A DNA stretch of 40,670 nucleotides from NCBI GenBank assembly GCA_003597935.1, contig QZJT01000048.1, forward strand, positions 1 to 40,670. Direction: 5' to 3'. The translations under genes were made by a program, and so were the position numbers. The stretch's first letter is position 1, and every line of letters begins with the position of its first letter. This document shows, one piece after another, positions 32,539 to 40,379 of this stretch. The stretch comes from Phycisphaerales bacterium. GTDB taxonomy: Bacteria; Planctomycetota; Phycisphaerae; UBA1845. Below the pieces are notes generated by a model. The model worked only from the letters and a program-made list of their open reading frames with translations, searched no databases and was not told the DNA's origin.

Positions 32539-32796
32539 ATGGCCGATGTACGATTGACGCCCGAGGCGGCGGAGCAACTGGACGCCCTGCACATGCCGAT
32601 CCTCGCCCGCGTGTTGAAGATCCTCGAACGGCTGGAGAACTGGCCCGAGGTGAGCGGGGCGCGGGCGCTGCGGGGGGAACTCGCCGGGCGGTTCAGGATT
32701 CGGACCGGCGACTACCGGGTGCAGTTCTATCCCGCCGACGGCGCGGTCATCGTCGAACGCATCGGCCACCGTGACGGCTTCTACGACGAGGATTGA
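32539..32796 (+). CDS. RelE/ParE-family toxin
   Basis: An 85-residue toxin: MADVRLTPEAAEQLDAL, LKILERLENWPEVSGARALRGELAGRFRIRTGDYRVQFYP and IGHRDGFYDED are standard RelE/ParE-fold blocks, with the basic FRIRTGDYRV strand. RelE toxins cleave mRNA on the ribosome and ParE toxins attack gyrase; the sequence does not decide. The ATG at 32539 falls at the predicted transcription start. It is followed after four bases by its Xre antitoxin, the toxin-first order of HigBA-type modules. Confidence 0.9.
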   Translation: MADVRLTPEAAEQLDALHMPILARVLKILERLENWPEVSGARALRGELAGRFRIRTGDYRVQFYPADGAVIVERIGHRDGFYDED

Positions 32797-32800
32797 CGCC

Positions 32801-33196
32801 ATGCAGAGCATCCGGCTCGGCGGCAGGGATTACGTGATTATCGAACGCGGCGAGTATGACCGCCTGCGGACGCTTGCGAAGGCGGAGGCGCTTCCCGCCT
32901 TGCCGAGCATCGGACCGGACGGCAACTACCCGGCTGTGGACTACGCCCGCGCGTCGCTGGCCCGCAGGATCATCGCCGGACGTGCCGCGGCCGGGCTCAC
33001 GCAACGCCAGTTGGCCGAGGCCGCCGGGATTCGCGTGGAGACGGTCTGCCGGCTCGAAACGGGCAAGCACACGCCGTCGGTGGAGACGATCGGCAAGATC
33101 GACAGAGCGCTGCGCGACGCGACGAAGAGACCGCGGAAGCAGACGCGCAAACGAAGCGCGGTGTCCGGCCGCGGCGGTCGTCGCAAGGGCACGTAG
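32801..33196 (+). CDS. Antitoxin with Phd-like start and Xre HTH
   Basis: A 131-residue protein. Residues 1-30 (IRLGGRDYVIIERGEYDRLRTLA) resemble the N-terminal segment of Phd/Xre hybrid antitoxins. Residues about 50-110 form a Cro/CI-type HTH (RRIIAGRAAAGLTQRQLAEAAGIRVETVCRLETGKHTPSVETI). The tail is strongly basic. It should neutralise the RelE-like toxin and bind the palindrome at 32501-32520. The ATG at 32801 is four bases after the toxin stop. Confidence 0.9.
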   Translation: MQSIRLGGRDYVIIERGEYDRLRTLAKAEALPALPSIGPDGNYPAVDYARASLARRIIAGRAAAGLTQRQLAEAAGIRVETVCRLETGKHTPSVETIGKIDRALRDATKRPRKQTRKRSAVSGRGGRRKGT

Positions 33197-33502
33197 CGCA
33201 CCATCGGCTGCTCAGGTGTGTGACACAATCGGCGACGTATCTGGGATCGCCTGGCTTCAGCCTGTCGCGTGTCGGAATGCCGTCGGAAGGGTGGGAAACG
33301 GCATCCACGGGGCAACTCCGCGCGGGCTGAAGCCACGCGGCTCGCCAACAGACGTCGGCCAGGGTGTCACGCACCCCGGCTGTTGAGCCGTGCCAACCGT
33401 TCGTGCCGCACAGCAACCTCAAAGCTGACGATCGGCCCATCGCCGATCCGCGGAATCGCGTTTCGCAGGGAAAAAACGGGGGTTTTTCGCCGAATACCGC
33501 AC
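33197..33502. other. Spacer with repeat copy next to the tRNA gene
   Basis: 306 bp without a gene. It holds a degenerate TGGGATCGCCTGGCTTCAGC element (33241-33260) and GCGCGGGCTGAAGCCACGCG (33321-33340), the same pairing of two elements seen at 7890-7985 and 33731-33830. A poly-A/T patch (33471-33486) lies just downstream of the tRNA 3' end on its own strand, AAAAACCCCCGTTTTTT, and may be its terminator. Confidence 0.55.
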
Positions 33503-33575
33503 TGGAGCCGACGGGGTTCGAACCCGCTACCTCCTGGTTGCAAACCAGGCGCTCTCCCAACTGAGCTACGGCCCC
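33503..33575 (-). tRNA. tRNA-Ala (anticodon UGC)
   Basis: A 73-base cloverleaf on the minus strand. The acceptor stem GGGGCCG pairs with CGGCTCC, with one G-T wobble. The D-arm has GTAGCTCAGTTGGGAGAGC. The anticodon stem-loop is CTGGT-TTGCA-ACCAG with anticodon TGC (33540-33542), and the T-arm is GCGGGTTCGAACCCCGT. The discriminator is A and CCA is not encoded. The variable loop is short. It lies between a toxin-antitoxin module and a truncated gene, a typical place for integration events. No second copy of its 3' end was found in the window. Confidence 0.97.
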
Positions 33576-33807
33576 GACGGGCGCCGGCCGGACGCGTCGC
33601 CAGGCGCGGTGGATTCGACCCTGGCCCGCGACATCCGCCGGCACGGGAGCCAGCTTATCGAATCCGGCCCATGGGTCCAGTCGCGGACGACGGCCGGCGG
33701 CAGCGGGGTGCGTGACAGATGCGGCGGATGTGCCCGGGACCGCCTGGCTCCAGCCCGGCGGAGCGGGGAAAAGCGTTTGCGCCTTGAAACCGCCTGAAAC
33801 CGGAACC

Positions 33808-34033
33808 TCCGCGCGGGCTGAAGGTCGTGGCTCGCTGGGGGACGGCGCGTCCGCGCGGGCTGAAGCCCGCGGCTCGCTGGGGGACGGCGCGTCCGCGCGG
33901 GCTGAAGCCCGCGGCTCAGAAGCCAGCGGCTCGCTGGGGGACGGCGCGTCCGCGCGGGCTGAAGGTCGCGGCTCGCTGGCGGACGGCGCATCCGCGCGGG
34001 CTAAAGCCCGCGGCTCAGGCGGCCGCGGCTCGC
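33808..34033. repeat. 42-bp tandem array of the GCGGGCTGAAGCC family
   Basis: Units begin TCCGCGCGGGCTGAAG and end GGGGGACGGCGCG. Copies start at 33808, 33850, 33892 (57 bp, with a 15-bp insert), 33949 and 33991 (partial). All lengths are multiples of three. On the minus strand the array stays open in the frame of the truncated membrane protein, encoding ARADAPSPSEPR-like 14-residue units. Confidence 0.9.
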
Positions 34034-34838
34034 CAGGAGGTCTGCCCGTCCGCCAGGCCATCAGCAGCGCCACCGCCCACCACGCCGCCAGCGCCGGCAG
34101 TGCCGAAGCCTTGGCCAGATACGCCAGTCCGTAGGCGACTCCTGCGGCCGCGCCGGACGTCGGCCCGGGCCGCCGCAAGGCTCGGACGGTCAGACACAGC
34201 GACACGAGCAGCAGCGCGTAGTAGAGCGTCTCGGCCTGCACGAACGACGCCTTCGGCAGGAGCACGACGAACACCCACGTAAGCACCGCGGGCACGGCGA
34301 AAGCGGCCGAGAGCAGCCGATGGATCATCCAACCCACGGCGATCGCCAGGAGCAGGTTGATGGCGATGCTCAGATACGCGGCGCTGCCGACGAAGCGGTC
34401 CCAGTCCGGGCCATACACAATCGAGATCAGCGCCGGAACGAGCGGCATCCGATTGCGGTCGCCCCAATAGGACAGCACGCCCTCCCGGGCCATGCCTTCG
34501 GCGTACACCAGATAGGGATACTGCCCGCCCGCGGTCGCGCTGAGGTTGGTGCTAGCATGCTGGTGCAGGGCGCAGACGACGAACACCGCGACACACGGCC
34601 CGTAGAACGCCGCCCACCGCGCTCGCCGCCTGTCGAGGCGATCCGTCTGCCCGGCTGTTCGGGTTTCGCTCACGGGCCGGGACGATACCGCGCCGCACAT
34701 CCGCCCTCGACCAGGGTGCGGCGCGGTCTGCCCCGCTGCGTCGGCGGGGGCCGCGCGCGTCGCGGGCCCTGTCTGTGGGGAGGGGCATGCACTCGAGTCG
34801 GGCGGTTTTTCGCCCGGAAGTTCAGCCTCCCGCTTCAC
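34030..34838 (-). pseudogene. Truncated glycosyltransferase-like membrane protein
   Basis: The N-terminal 220-270 residues of a multi-pass protein resembling ArnT/RgtA-type glycosyltransferases. There is a first membrane segment at FYGPCVAVFVVCALHQH, then an outer loop with YPYLVYAEGMAREG and YWGDRNRMPLVPALISI, and four or more further hydrophobic helices to ALAAWWAVALLMAW. Homology then stops at about 34030 and the frame runs into the 42-bp repeat array and on through the tRNA-Ala antisense strand. The C-terminal half expected for the family is absent, so this is probably a pseudogene. Possible starts are GTG at 34838 or ATG at 34700. Confidence 0.7.
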
Positions 34839-34855
34839 CGCCCGATGAAGTCGTC

Positions 34856-36115
34856 ATGAACGGTAGGCACGGGTCGAGTAGGGTCTTTTCCCTGGGGCTA
34901 TCCATCGCCGCCATCGTGGCTGCGGCCGGGTGGATCGCGTTCCGCCAACTGCCCGATCCGGCCGTGGACTCTCCGGCCGCGCCGATGGATAGGCGTGCCG
35001 CGCTGCTGTCGCTGGGTTACCTGGAGTTCACCAGCTCCGATGCAGCAGACGGTGGCGTCATCAAGCACAACTCCGCCCGCTCGTGGCCCGGATACAGTCT
35101 CTACACCAGCCGTAATCTCTGTTCGGCGACCTTGACGGATCCCGCCGGGCGCATCGTGCGGAGCTGGACCGGCGCGGCCCGTCATTGGGCGCGAGCGGAG
35201 TTGTGCGACGACGGCAACGTTTTGGTCGTGGGCACCGCGTCGGATCGGAGAACGGAGGACGAGCCCGTCCACGATCTGGGTACCGTGTGGCGATTCTCCT
35301 GGGAGGGCGACCTGCTGGCCGCGCACCGGATCAGCGCCCATCACGACGTGGAACGCACGCCTGCCGGGCGGATCCTCACCGTCACGTCGCAGTTGCGGTC
35401 GGTCCCCGACATCCATCCGTCCTGTCCGGTCATCGAGGACCGGCTGACGCTGCTCGACGACGAGGGCAACGAGCTGGACGCCGTGTCGCTGGTTGACGTC
35501 CTGCGACAACCGATCGAGGGGTTCGCGCTGACTTCGATCGCCCCCTGGAAGATCGACGGGCAGTTGCGCGTCGATCTGACCCATACGAACTCGGTCGAGT
35601 GGATGGCGCGCCGGCCTCTGTTCGGAACGCATCCCGTCTACGGCGAGGATCACGTTCTGATCTGCATGAGGCACCAGGACGCCGTCGCGGTCGTGGACTT
35701 CAAGCAGCACAGGCTCGTCTGGGCCTGGGGGCAGGATGAGTTGCAGGGGCCGCACGACGCCACCCTGCTCGAAAACGGCAACATCCTCGTCCTCGACAAC
35801 GGCGTTACCCGCGGCACGTCGCGGGCCGTCGAGGTGGATCCGCGCACGGGCAGCATCGTCTGGCAGTACCCATGCGGCGACGCGCAGCCGTTCTTTACGC
35901 TGTCCATGGGCAGCGCCCATCGCCTCCCCAACGGCAACACGCTGATCGCCGATTCCAACCACAGCCGCGCGTTCGAGGTGACCCGGGGCGGTCAGACGGT
36001 CTGGGAGTACCTCAATCCCAACAAAAACGACGATGGGCGGCGCTCGGTGATCACCAGCATGAAGCGGTATCCGTCGGACCGGATAGAGTCCATCGAACGC
36101 CGTCACGCGGAATGA
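34856..36115 (+). CDS. Membrane-anchored arylsulfotransferase-like protein
   Basis: A 419-residue protein. The N-terminal anchor LGLSIAAIVAAAGWIAF is followed by a beta-propeller-type arylsulfotransferase (ASST-like) domain. Recognised blocks are RAELCDDGNVLVVG, VWRFSWEGDLLAAHRISAHHDVERTPAGRIL, GPHDATLLENGNILVLDNG and GSAHRLPNGNTLIADSNHSRAFEV, with repeated H and NG/NT signatures of the family. Sulfotransfer activity is not assured, since many such proteins are uncharacterised. The ATG at 34856 lies 18 bp from the divergent start of the truncated gene. The predicted location is the periplasmic face of the membrane. Confidence 0.83.
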   Translation: MNGRHGSSRVFSLGLSIAAIVAAAGWIAFRQLPDPAVDSPAAPMDRRAALLSLGYLEFTSSDAADGGVIKHNSARSWPGYSLYTSRNLCSATLTDPAGRIVRSWTGAARHWARAELCDDGNVLVVGTASDRRTEDEPVHDLGTVWRFSWEGDLLAAHRISAHHDVERTPAGRILTVTSQLRSVPDIHPSCPVIEDRLTLLDDEGNELDAVSLVDVLRQPIEGFALTSIAPWKIDGQLRVDLTHTNSVEWMARRPLFGTHPVYGEDHVLICMRHQDAVAVVDFKQHRLVWAWGQDELQGPHDATLLENGNILVLDNGVTRGTSRAVEVDPRTGSIVWQYPCGDAQPFFTLSMGSAHRLPNGNTLIADSNHSRAFEVTRGGQTVWEYLNPNKNDDGRRSVITSMKRYPSDRIESIERRHAE

Positions 36116-36472
36116 TGGTCTCGGAGCCGCTGCTCCAGGCCCGCAGCGCCGCATCGCAAGTCTGAATCGCGGGCCGCCGTGTCCGCCACGGCCGTGGCAG
36201 CGCGCAAGAACGCACCGGCTCGCGCCGGTGCACATCCCTGCGGGATCGCTTACAATGCCGCGAAATGGTCGGATCGGGGGCAGGCGCCCGCCATGCGCTC
36301 GTGCCGCCGCGACATGTATGGATGGCCCGACGTGGCTGCCCTGCCTCGAGGGCGGGCGGATCGTGGGGCACGGGGCCGCCGGCGGAGCGGACGTGTCGTG
36401 CAGGCTGGCGACCTGCACGAGCATGTCGCTCCGGAGCCACGCGCGACCGGCCGGCCGACGGAGTAAATAACG
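36116..36472. other. Intergenic region with a perfect hairpin
   Basis: 357 bp without a gene. A perfect 8-bp stem GCACCGGC/GCCGGTGC with a four-base loop lies at 36212-36231, about 100 bp after the sulfotransferase-like gene. TACAAT at 36251-36256 could be a -10 without a clear -35. Nothing else was recognised. Confidence 0.45.
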
Positions 36473-36736
36473 ATGCAGACGGTCCTGACCGCAAAACAAC
36501 ACCTTGACCGTGACTTCCTGGAGATGCGCCGCCGCGTGCTCGACCTGGCGGCGGCGTTGGACCGCATGGGGTCCGCCGCGGGCGCGGACGCGGCCGGTGC
36601 GGATCCCCGGGCGGCGGCGCTGAAAACCGCCGTCGGCGTTCTGATCGACGGCAAGCCGGACCGCGCTCGCCGCGTGCAGATGGTCTTCTCCGACCCGTAC
36701 GACGCCGGTTGGCGAGGCGAGAAGTCGAAGGTCTAA
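36473..36736 (+). CDS. Hypothetical small helical protein
   Basis: 87 residues, starting MQTVLTAKQHLDRDFLEMRR and ending MVFSDPYDAGWRGEKSKV. It is mostly helical with an Ala/Gly/Asp linker. No family was recognised. The ATG has GGAG about 10 bases upstream. It precedes the EboB-like hydrolase by 262 bp on the same strand, a spacer filled partly by a heptamer repeat. Coding is supported by a good ribosome-binding site and protein-like composition. Confidence 0.6.
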   Translation: MQTVLTAKQHLDRDFLEMRRRVLDLAAALDRMGSAAGADAAGADPRAAALKTAVGVLIDGKPDRARRVQMVFSDPYDAGWRGEKSKV

Positions 36737-36895
36737 GGTCACAGGTCGAAGGACTTGTGGCCGGCTGCCCCGCTGGACCCGCAGACTCACCCGCAGCCGT
36801 CGCGCAGAGCGAGCCGATGCGGAGTTCACCGGGCAAGGCGTGAACCGAATGCGCGGATCTGGGCGCTCGCCCTCGGCGCCCGGCGTCCGCTCGTG

Positions 36896-36996
36896 AACCT
36901 TGGACCGTGGACCTTGGACACTCGACCTTGGCCCTTGGACCTTCGACTTTGGACCTTCGACCTTGGACCTTGGACCTCCGACCTTGGACCTTTGAC
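36896..36996. repeat. Degenerate heptamer tandem repeat (CTTGGAC)
   Basis: About 100 bp built from CCTTGGA/CCTTCGA/CTTTGGA heptamers in tandem. It ends three bases before the ATG of the next gene, so it occupies the place of the ribosome-binding site. A smaller patch of AAGGTC-type units is at 36725-36752. Confidence 0.85.
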
Positions 36997-36998
36997 CC

Positions 36999-37820
36999 AT
37001 GTACTACCTCGATCCCCACATCCACATGGTTTCGCGCATCACCGACGATTACGAGCGGCTGGCCCGGGCGGGCTGCGTGGCGGTGTCGGAGCCGGCCTTC
37101 TGGGCCGGGTTCGACCGTGGTTCCGCGGCCGCGTTCCACGACTACTTCCGCCAGCTCACCGAGGTGGAGCCGAAGCGGGCCGCCTCTTACGGCATCCACC
37201 ACATGTGCTGGCTGTGCATCAACGCCAAGGAAGCGGAAAACGTCACGCTGTCGCGCGAGGTGATCGCGCTGATCCCGGAGTTTCTCGGCCGGCCGGGCGT
37301 GCTCGGCATCGGCGAAATCGGGCTGAACAAGAACACCCGAAACGAGGTCACCGTTTTCGAGGAGCACGTCGAACTGGCGATGAAGACCGACGAGCTGATC
37401 CTCGTCCACACCCCGCACTTGCAGGACAAGTACAAGGGCACGCGGATGATCGTCGACATCCTGACGTCCGATCGGCGCGTCCGGCCCGAGCGCGTGCTGA
37501 TCGATCACGTGGAGGAGCACACCATCCAGCTCGCCCTGGACGCAGGCTTCTGGGTGGGCATGACGCTCTATCCGGTGACCAAGTGTACGCCCGAGCGCGC
37601 CGCCGACATGATCGACACTTACGGCACGCAGCGCATCCTGTGCAACTCGGCCGGCGACTGGGGGCCGAGCAACCCCATGAACGTGCCCAACCTGATCCGT
37701 ACCCTCCGCGCCCGCGGCCATGACGAGATGACGATCCACCGGATCGTGTACGCCAACCCCATCCGGTTCTTCTCCCAGGCCCGCAACTGGAACTTCAACC
37801 CGCCGGTCCCGGCGGAGTGA
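36999..37820 (+). CDS. TatD-like hydrolase of the EboB type
   Basis: A 273-residue metal-dependent TIM-barrel hydrolase. It starts MYYLDPHIHMVSRITDDYE with the HxH metal motif. Then come VSEPAFWAG, GIHHMCWLCINAKEAENV, VLGIGEIGLNKNT (Glu ligand), LILVHTPHLQDKYKGT (His), VLIDHVEEHTI (His) and ILCNSAGDWGPSNP (Asp). This layout fits the EboB subfamily, from ebo clusters involved in exporting or trafficking small molecules, better than repair TatD. Other ebo genes (UbiA-like EboC, DHQS-like EboD) are not in the window. The upstream spacer is a heptamer repeat that leaves no normal ribosome-binding site. Confidence 0.82.
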   Translation: MYYLDPHIHMVSRITDDYERLARAGCVAVSEPAFWAGFDRGSAAAFHDYFRQLTEVEPKRAASYGIHHMCWLCINAKEAENVTLSREVIALIPEFLGRPGVLGIGEIGLNKNTRNEVTVFEEHVELAMKTDELILVHTPHLQDKYKGTRMIVDILTSDRRVRPERVLIDHVEEHTIQLALDAGFWVGMTLYPVTKCTPERAADMIDTYGTQRILCNSAGDWGPSNPMNVPNLIRTLRARGHDEMTIHRIVYANPIRFFSQARNWNFNPPVPAE

Positions 37821-37862
37821 GCGGCACGATCCGCGGTACGACCCCGACGCCGGCCACACGTG

Positions 37863-38064
37863 GCCAAAGTCTCGCTGTCGTTCGAGGCGAACGCTCTTGA
37901 TGTCGACCAGCGCCAGGTCTTCGTCGGGTTCGGGATAGACCGGCGGATCGGACAGCAATGGACGCGGCCGGTCTTTCTCATCCAGCCGCCGCCCCAGCGA
38001 CGCCCAGCCGCTCCGCTCGTGCTTCGCCAGGTGGCCCAGAGACGCCACCGTCCTGATCCTGCGG
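37863..38064 (-). pseudogene. Transposase remnant (IS1634/IS4-like N-terminal part)
   Basis: A minus-strand frame reads RIRTVASLGHLAKHERSGW, ASLGRRLDEKDRPRPLL, YPEPDEDLALVDIKSVRLER and QRDFGHVW. This is the style of the N-terminal region of IS1634-type transposases (a re-read of ...RTVASLGEL... and ...VRVERxRxFGxVW...). The preceding 25 or so residues and the whole DDE catalytic domain are missing. No terminal inverted repeats were found. It is an inert fragment marking an old insertion between the EboB-like gene and the sugar-binding lipoprotein. Confidence 0.6.
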
Positions 38065-38239
38065 GCCCCCCCGCATCGCGTCTGCGCCCCGCGGTGATGG
38101 GTTGCGGGCGAAGCCCGCGCTGCGCAATCTGCGGATTCTCCACCCCGGGCGGGGCCGCGGTGGACCAGGCGCCCGCGGCTTGCTGGGGGTGACCGGCACA
38201 CGTACTCTGACAGGCTGTACGGACACTCGGAGATTCGTC

Positions 38240-39307
38240 GTGCGACGCGCCAACGACTGCCGGCCGCAAGCCCGCCATGTGTCCCGCCGCCCACCCAGCG
38301 CGGATCGCCTGCGCTGGCTCGGAATCGCGTGCCTCGCTGCCGCCGTGCTGACGGTTGGCGCCGGCTGCAAGCGGTCGGGTTCGGACACGGCCGCCCGCGG
38401 CGATCGTTCAGACGGTGGGGAAGCGGCCGCTACCGGCGACCGTCCGCAGGCCGGTGCGGACCTCTCCACAACCGAGTCGAAGCCCAGAACCATCGGGGTC
38501 ACGCTCCTGACCGTGCAGCACCAGTTCTACCAGGACCTGCGCGCCGGGCTGGAGGAGGCCGCCGCCGAACGCGGGTACAAGGTCGTGGTCAACAGCGCCG
38601 AGTTCGACCCCGCCCGCCAGGCGGACCAGATCGATCAGCTCATCGTGCAGAAGGTGGATGCCCTGGTGGTCTGCCCGTGCGACTCGAAGAGCGTCGGCGC
38701 CGGGATCCTGGCCGCCAACGAGGCCGGCATCCCCGTCTTCACGGCCGACATCGCCAGCACCTCGCCGATCGGCAAGGTCACGTCGCACATCGCCTCGGAT
38801 AACGTGGCCGGCGGCCGGGCGGCCGCCAGGCTCATGGTCGATGCTCTGGGCGGGGCCGGCAAGGTCGCGATCCTCTCGCACCCGGAAGTCGCCAGCGTCA
38901 CCGACCGCGTCAACGGCTTCAAAGAGGAGATTGCCCAACACGCCGACATCGAGGTGGTGGCGGAATTGTCCGCCAACGGCAAACGCGACAAGGCCGTCCG
39001 CGTGATGGAGGACCTCTTGCAATCGCACCCGGACCTGGCCGGCGTCTTCGGCATCAACGATGATTCGGCCTTGGGAGCGCTGGCGGCGATCGAAGCAGCC
39101 GGCAAGGTGGGCCAGATCAAGATCGTCGGCTACGACGCCACGCCCGAAGCCCGCTCCCGCATCGAAGACGGCGGCATCTATGGCGACGTCATACAGCACC
39201 CGCGCCAGATCGGCAGGCTCACCATCGGCGCCATCCACGACTACTTCGAGGGCCGCACGCCGCCGCCGGTTATTCCGGTGGAAGTGGGGACATTCATGGG
39301 GGACTGA
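38240..39307 (+). CDS. Sugar-binding lipoprotein (RbsB-like, orphan)
   Basis: A 355-residue periplasmic-binding protein of the ribose/galactose type. A long N-region is followed by a lipoprotein signal ending VGAGC, with the lipid-bearing Cys at about residue 36, and an acidic/Gly-rich linker. The two-lobed domain starts at IGVTLLTVQHQFYQDLRAGLEEAAAERGY and contains DQLIVQKVDALVVCPCDS, GIPVFTADI, SHIASDNVAGGRAAARLM and GINDDSALGALAAIEAAG. The GTG at 38240 has GGAG seven bases upstream. The permease and ATPase genes of an ABC transporter are not adjacent, so it may work with a distant transporter or as a sensor. Confidence 0.9.
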   Translation: MRRANDCRPQARHVSRRPPSADRLRWLGIACLAAAVLTVGAGCKRSGSDTAARGDRSDGGEAAATGDRPQAGADLSTTESKPRTIGVTLLTVQHQFYQDLRAGLEEAAAERGYKVVVNSAEFDPARQADQIDQLIVQKVDALVVCPCDSKSVGAGILAANEAGIPVFTADIASTSPIGKVTSHIASDNVAGGRAAARLMVDALGGAGKVAILSHPEVASVTDRVNGFKEEIAQHADIEVVAELSANGKRDKAVRVMEDLLQSHPDLAGVFGINDDSALGALAAIEAAGKVGQIKIVGYDATPEARSRIEDGGIYGDVIQHPRQIGRLTIGAIHDYFEGRTPPPVIPVEVGTFMGD

Positions 39308-39368
39308 CGGCATGGCCAGCCCAAGCCAACGCGGCCGATCCCGCCAACTGCTGGTCTTTCGACGCGTG

Positions 39369-39602
39369 CTAACCGAACGACGAATCCGTTCTTTCCCTGG
39401 ATGGGCGTGAATCAGCGCCGTCTACGGATTCAATCCCTTTCGCCATACGGGCGCGTCTGCGGGCGGCGAAGAATGCGCAGACTTCGCCCATCTGTTCGAC
39501 GATCATGAACTTCTCGTGAAGCGGCAGCGCGCGGAAGTGCTGGCGCTGTAGACGGCGGTTGCCCTCGAACGTCGTCAGTTCCCAGTCGATCTCGTCAGAC
39601 AT
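39369..39602 (-). CDS. Hypothetical small protein
   Basis: 77 residues, starting MSDEIDWELTTFEGNRRLQRQHFRALPLHEKFMIVEQM. The pattern resembles small planctomycete and proteobacterial proteins of unknown role, often near toxin-antitoxin genes. The ATG at 39602 is 15 bp downstream of the MBL gene stop, so the two are probably co-transcribed. No catalytic motif is visible. Confidence 0.65.
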   Translation of the reverse strand: MSDEIDWELTTFEGNRRLQRQHFRALPLHEKFMIVEQMGEVCAFFAARRRARMAKGIESVDGADSRPSRERTDSSFG

Positions 39603-39617
39603 TCCTGCCGTCCTCCA

Positions 39618-40379
39618 TCAGCACTTCATTATCGCTGACACGTCATGCCGCCCGGCGAGGAAGGCGGGATAGTCCGCGCCGACGCGCTCGCGGACCGTCG
39701 CCGAAGCGTGTTCCGGCGTGTTGTTCTCGCCGCTGAGGTGGGCCATGGCGATCCACGCCGGGCGATTGCGGCCGCAGGCGGCGACCAGCGCGGCCGCGTC
39801 GTCATTGGAAAGGTGGCCGCCGGGGCCGGCGATCCGCGCCTTCAGTCGCGGCGCATACGAGCCGGTGCGCAGCAGATGGGCGTCGTGGTTGAACTCCAGA
39901 TAGGCCGCGTCCACCGACTCGACGATCTCGGCCAAGCCGTCGAAGCGATGGCCGAGGTCGGTGAGGATCCCCAGCCGCCGGCCGTCGTGCTCGACCACGA
40001 ACGCCACGCCGTCGCAGGCGTCGTGCGGCGTGCGGATCGTGTATACACGCACCGGGCCGAACTCGAGCGTCTGTCCCGAGAAGAAGAACCGCACGTCGCC
40101 CAGCCGGCCCGCCTCCCGCGAGATGGCCGCCAGCGTCGGTGGCGTGATGTAGATGGGCAGGCGGAACTTCCGCTGATAGACCCCGGCGCAGCAGACGTGG
40201 TCGCGGTGTTCGTGGCTGATGATGAGGGCGCAAACGTCGCGGATGTCGCGCCCGTGACGCTGCATCCGGCGCTCGGCCTCCACGCCGCTGATGCCGGCGT
40301 CGAACAGCAGGCGCACGTCACCGGCCTCCACGTATATGGCGTTGCCGTTCGACCCCGATTGAAGCGAAAACGTCAGCAT
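39618..40379 (-). CDS. MBL-fold metallo-hydrolase (YycJ/WalJ-like)
   Basis: A 253-residue metallo-beta-lactamase-fold protein. It starts MLTFSLQSGSNGNAIYVEAGDVRLLFDAG, and the metal motif is SHEHRDHVCCAGVY (HxHxDH). GILTDLG provides the bridging Asp, NHDAHLLRTG and GGHLSNDDA follow, and AHLSGENNTPEHA is the final His motif. This matches YycJ/WalJ-type nucleases linked to cell-wall control and DNA repair in Firmicutes. ATG at 40379 is used; a TTG at 40397 is possible. Neither has a clear ribosome-binding site. Confidence 0.92.
   Translation of the reverse strand: MLTFSLQSGSNGNAIYVEAGDVRLLFDAGISGVEAERRMQRHGRDIRDVCALIISHEHRDHVCCAGVYQRKFRLPIYITPPTLAAISREAGRLGDVRFFFSGQTLEFGPVRVYTIRTPHDACDGVAFVVEHDGRRLGILTDLGHRFDGLAEIVESVDAAYLEFNHDAHLLRTGSYAPRLKARIAGPGGHLSNDDAAALVAACGRNRPAWIAMAHLSGENNTPEHASATVRERVGADYPAFLAGRHDVSAIMKC

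Noticed and set aside
33503..33575. tRNA-Ala as an att site of an integrated element
   Set aside because: No direct repeat of the tRNA 3' end and no integrase gene were seen in the window, so the island idea rests on gene content alone.
32997..34838. A 613-codon minus-strand frame as one gene
   Set aside because: It reads through tRNA-Ala in antisense (the well-known VAQLGERLVCNQEVAGSNP artefact) and through the antitoxin gene on the other strand. Only the first part resembles a protein family.
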